From assembly GCA_963082975.1 (NCBI GenBank), contig OY720344.1, forward strand, positions 65,562,546 through 65,626,545: a stretch of 64,000 bases of DNA, in the 5' to 3' direction. Positions 61,190 to 64,000 of the stretch are shown piece after piece (positions within the stretch are counted from its first letter, which is position 1; each line of letters begins with the position of its first letter). The stretch is from Labia minor (taxonomy: Eukaryota; Arthropoda; Insecta; Dermaptera; Spongiphoridae). The position numbers and the translations under genes are program-made. The notes under the pieces were generated by a model that saw nothing but the letters and a program-made list of their open reading frames with translations, was not told the origin of the DNA and made no database searches.

Positions 61190-63187
61190 CATTAAAAATA
61201 GTATTGTGTATAATATATTAATATATATACAGGAAGTATTATGATTGGTCAAAAATTCAACGTTTTAACGGAAATACATATTTAAGGTCTTTTCAGATTT
61301 GCTTTAATATGTCTATACAAATATTATATAATTTATCTTATATTTAATTTATATCTAAATCTAAATCAAATAGTCTGTAGTCATCTTTAATAAACTCAAA
61401 AAACAGTGTAACAGATACAGATATCCTTTTTTTTAATATATAATTCAAAGTTTGACCACACCTGAGTTAATTCTCCACCTCGCCGTTTTGTACGAAGAAA
61501 TCATTTCATTTATCTTCTTTATTTCATTACTTTACTTTCTTTTTTTTAATAATTTATGTATTCTTCTTCAATAAATGAACATTATTCTCCACTTCCCTCG
61601 TTTACATTACAAATATGAATAAATAAATAACATATACTCACATATAAAAATTACACTTATGAATATTTAATTTAATTGTAAGATTAGCAATGTATTCATT
61701 TAATAAATCAATTTCTATAGTTAAATTTATTTATAATTTTATCTTAAGGAATTATGAATGAAAATAAAATATTTAAATTATTACCGATTTAAAAAAAATA
61801 TGAAAATTTAATATGCAAATATATTAATTTCAGATGACTTTTAATATAACCTTTTCAAATTGGATAAAAAAAATGGATTAACTTGATAAAATTAAAACTG
61901 ACCTTTTATAAGCACGCTAGTATGTTTAAAACAATAAAAACGATAAAAAATTACTATTTATTTATATTTTCATCATAGATCTTTTCACTTTTGATTAAAG
62001 AAAATCGACAATTTTTTGTGTTTTTAAACAATGAAAGAATTTAAGGGTATTTGTATTGAAGCTTGTGTGTGCCTTAATTCTCTGAAAAATTGAATTAATG
62101 AAATATTAGAGATATTAATTTTTGAAAAAATATCTAATTTAATTTTGGGTTGACCGGATAGTTTATTTCAAATTATTAAATTATATTAATAATAATAATA
62201 ATAATAATAATAATTAAGAACGCAATATTTCACACAAATAGAAACTTTCAAAAATTTAACTCGAAAAAATTTTTTAAAAAAATGAATTAGAAAATCTCAG
62301 CTAGAAAGGTCGTGTGAATATGGAGGATGAAAATGAGCGAACCATTCAGAGTGGTAGGCATATATAGGTTAATATATTTTTAAAATAAAAATTAGGTAAG
62401 AATGTGATTCCCTTTTTTTATTTGCAAGTAAAAAAATGGAATTGCATCATTTCTATTAAAATAATAATTGTAATAGATTGTCAAACTCAAAATCTAAGAT
62501 GTCGATATTTATTGATTATAGAAATTTTTGTTTTTTCTCAGTTGAAGTTAAGATTAAGCATTAATTTCCTAAAAACTGATGATTTATTTGATTTAGTGAG
62601 TAGAAATCGCAGGTTTGTCAATAGAACTATAATTATTTTTAAATATTATTTCTTGAGACATTAACCTCGATGAAAGTATTTCTGTAGTTTATTTCCTTTT
62701 ACTGGATGTGCCTTTATTTTATTTTATAATGAAAATTGCACAAATGTTTTTTCTTAATAAAAAACTGCAATGAATTTATAATTAGATTTCAACTATAGTA
62801 GACAAAACAAACAGGTGGTGATTTAAGGGCATAACTTTGCGTGATTGGATTCTAATCATCGTAAACAAACGATTCCTTATCCGGTCAACGATTACAATAT
62901 AAATTAACCCTCCTTCTCGTCAATTCGATTGAAATTGATCGATGTTTCTAACTTAAACAGAGTTTGTATTTGCTCTTTGAAATTAATCATCTTGTTTGTT
63001 GAAGATTTATTAATGAATAGCTTAAATATTAAATTTTGAAAATGATTATTATCAGAGTAGTCAGATGTGAGATATGAAAATATTTTTTTTATTTAATAAC
63101 TTTATAAATTTTCTTGTCAGATATATTATATTTTCTTTTATTTTTCTTGGTAAATTTCTAGATTGGAAAACTGAAATAGGATAAAAA
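61190..63187. other. AT-rich intergenic DNA
   Basis: A trinucleotide (ATA)n tract lies at 62187-62214. The 86-codon frame at 62404-62664 is open but has AT-driven composition and no domain or splice support. Confidence 0.5.
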
Positions 63188-63828
63188 TAAGTTGACCTGT
63201 GGCCAGGTCCGAACCGACCAACGGTTTGAAATAAATTAATTTCCAGCTACAGAAACAATTTCAAATAATTTTAATATATCTATTAATGTAATAAAAAACA
63301 GATATGGATATAACATAAATATTTTTAATTTTATTTTATTTATAATATATAGCTGAAGTAGCCGGCGTTGCCGGCGTTATCCGAGGCTGTGACGTCATGA
63401 AGGGCTGGGTGACGTCATATAATTTTAAATTAAGAAAAACATAATGAAGATGATTTTTCCCGAGGATAAAACCAATACATTCGTGGTGAAATGTAAAAAA
63501 ATCTCCTTATGTGAAATTTGGTGCGAAAATAACCCTTCCCTTCTTATCGTCGATCGCTAATACTACCACTTCCGGTTTCCGGATTTGCACCAAAAGTTGA
63601 TCAATTCATCCCACTGATGTATTAAGTAAATATACCAAATTTCATCAAAATCCGTTAAGCCGTTCAGGCTGTACACATCTATACGGACGGACAGACGGAC
63701 GGACAGACATCATGCTAAAAATACTTTTTTCTGTTAAGAAAATGCATGATTCGTGGAGATATGTAAAAATCTCCACATGTGAAATTTGGTGTGAAAACAA
63801 TACCTCCCTTACTATCGTCGGTCGGTAA
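63188..63828 (+). repeat. Family A repeat, near full length
   Basis: Same ends as 8646-9294 and particularly close to 12651-13285 over the region with AGCCGGCGTTACCCGAGG (here GCCGGCGTT is duplicated). Two TGACGTCA sites, both modules and the GGAC microsatellite are present. Confidence 0.9.
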
Positions 63829-64000
63829 AAATTTAAAGTTTAATAATAATTTATTAAGATGATTTTTTTGTCTCCGGTCCTCCAAGAAATATCGAACTTT
63901 CATTTAGCCCAGCGTTTTCCAATCTTTTTTATGGCATGCCCTTCTAAAATTCTTACGTCCCCCTATGTAACATACATAATTTATAATATTAAAAAATTAA
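63829..64000. other. Window end, possible hAT-like fragment
   Basis: AGCCCAGCGTTTTCCAATCTTTTTTATGGCATGCCC near 63907 resembles the start of hAT MITEs (CAGCGTTTTCCAA); the element would continue past the window. Confidence 0.35.

Noticed and set aside
62187..62214. CRISPR-like or satellite array
   Set aside because: It is a simple trinucleotide tract; no spaced direct repeats with unique spacers exist anywhere in this eukaryotic window.
62404..62664. 86-codon plus frame
   Set aside because: Composition (Ile, Phe, Leu, Asn) follows base content, and no domain or splice site supports it.

Overview
The window is eukaryotic, metazoan nuclear DNA, extremely AT-rich (by eye well over 70% A+T). Genes carry short GT-AG introns, and intergenic space is full of DNA-transposon debris. 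An R1-clade non-LTR retrotransposon fragment, Tc1/mariner, hAT and piggyBac relics and the intron style suggest an arthropod; I cannot name the species.

Layout. 1-27 kb and 28-41 kb are gene-poor: AT-rich sequence, microsatellites and interspersed repeats. One convincing coding exon lies there (27489-27636, minus), probably the first coding exon of a protein kinase D-like gene, with a possible 5' non-coding exon near 38.2-38.5 kb. 41.6-51.6 kb is a compact cluster of five housekeeping genes whose exon-intron structures I assembled by hand with all splice phases consistent: POLR1E/RPA49 (minus), PCBD/DCoH (plus), a DHRS4-like peroxisomal SDR (plus), TP53RK/BUD32 (minus) and RRP15 (plus). POLR1E/PCBD and TP53RK/RRP15 are divergent pairs with 177 and 324 bp between start codons, so each probably shares a bidirectional promoter. 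DHRS4-like and TP53RK converge. Three of the five serve the translation machinery (rRNA transcription, pre-60S maturation, tRNA t6A modification). 52.4-57.8 kb is gene-free. At 57.9-59.6 kb lie the last two exons (minus) of a single-pass membrane protein with a cysteine cluster and two PPxY motifs; its 5' end lies further right or outside the window.

Mobile DNA. Family A (about 630 bp, seven or more copies) is built from repeated modules with a GGAC/GACA microsatellite. Family B (about 640 bp, four copies) has short ACTATCTCGC ends and a CA/GACA microsatellite. At least five hAT-type elements occur, four with perfect 8-bp target duplications, one of them a 1.5-kb copy that still encodes a transposase dimerisation-domain fragment. 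There are also a Tc1-like MITE, a MITE inside an RRP15 intron and a piggyBac 5' end. The most striking locus is 12609-14744: a mariner relic with about 160-bp terminal inverted repeats, family A inserted in its left arm and family B in its right arm.

I saw no prokaryotic features, CRISPR array or intact autonomous transposon. The most unusual material is the structure of the repeat families and the nested mariner locus rather than a new protein system.
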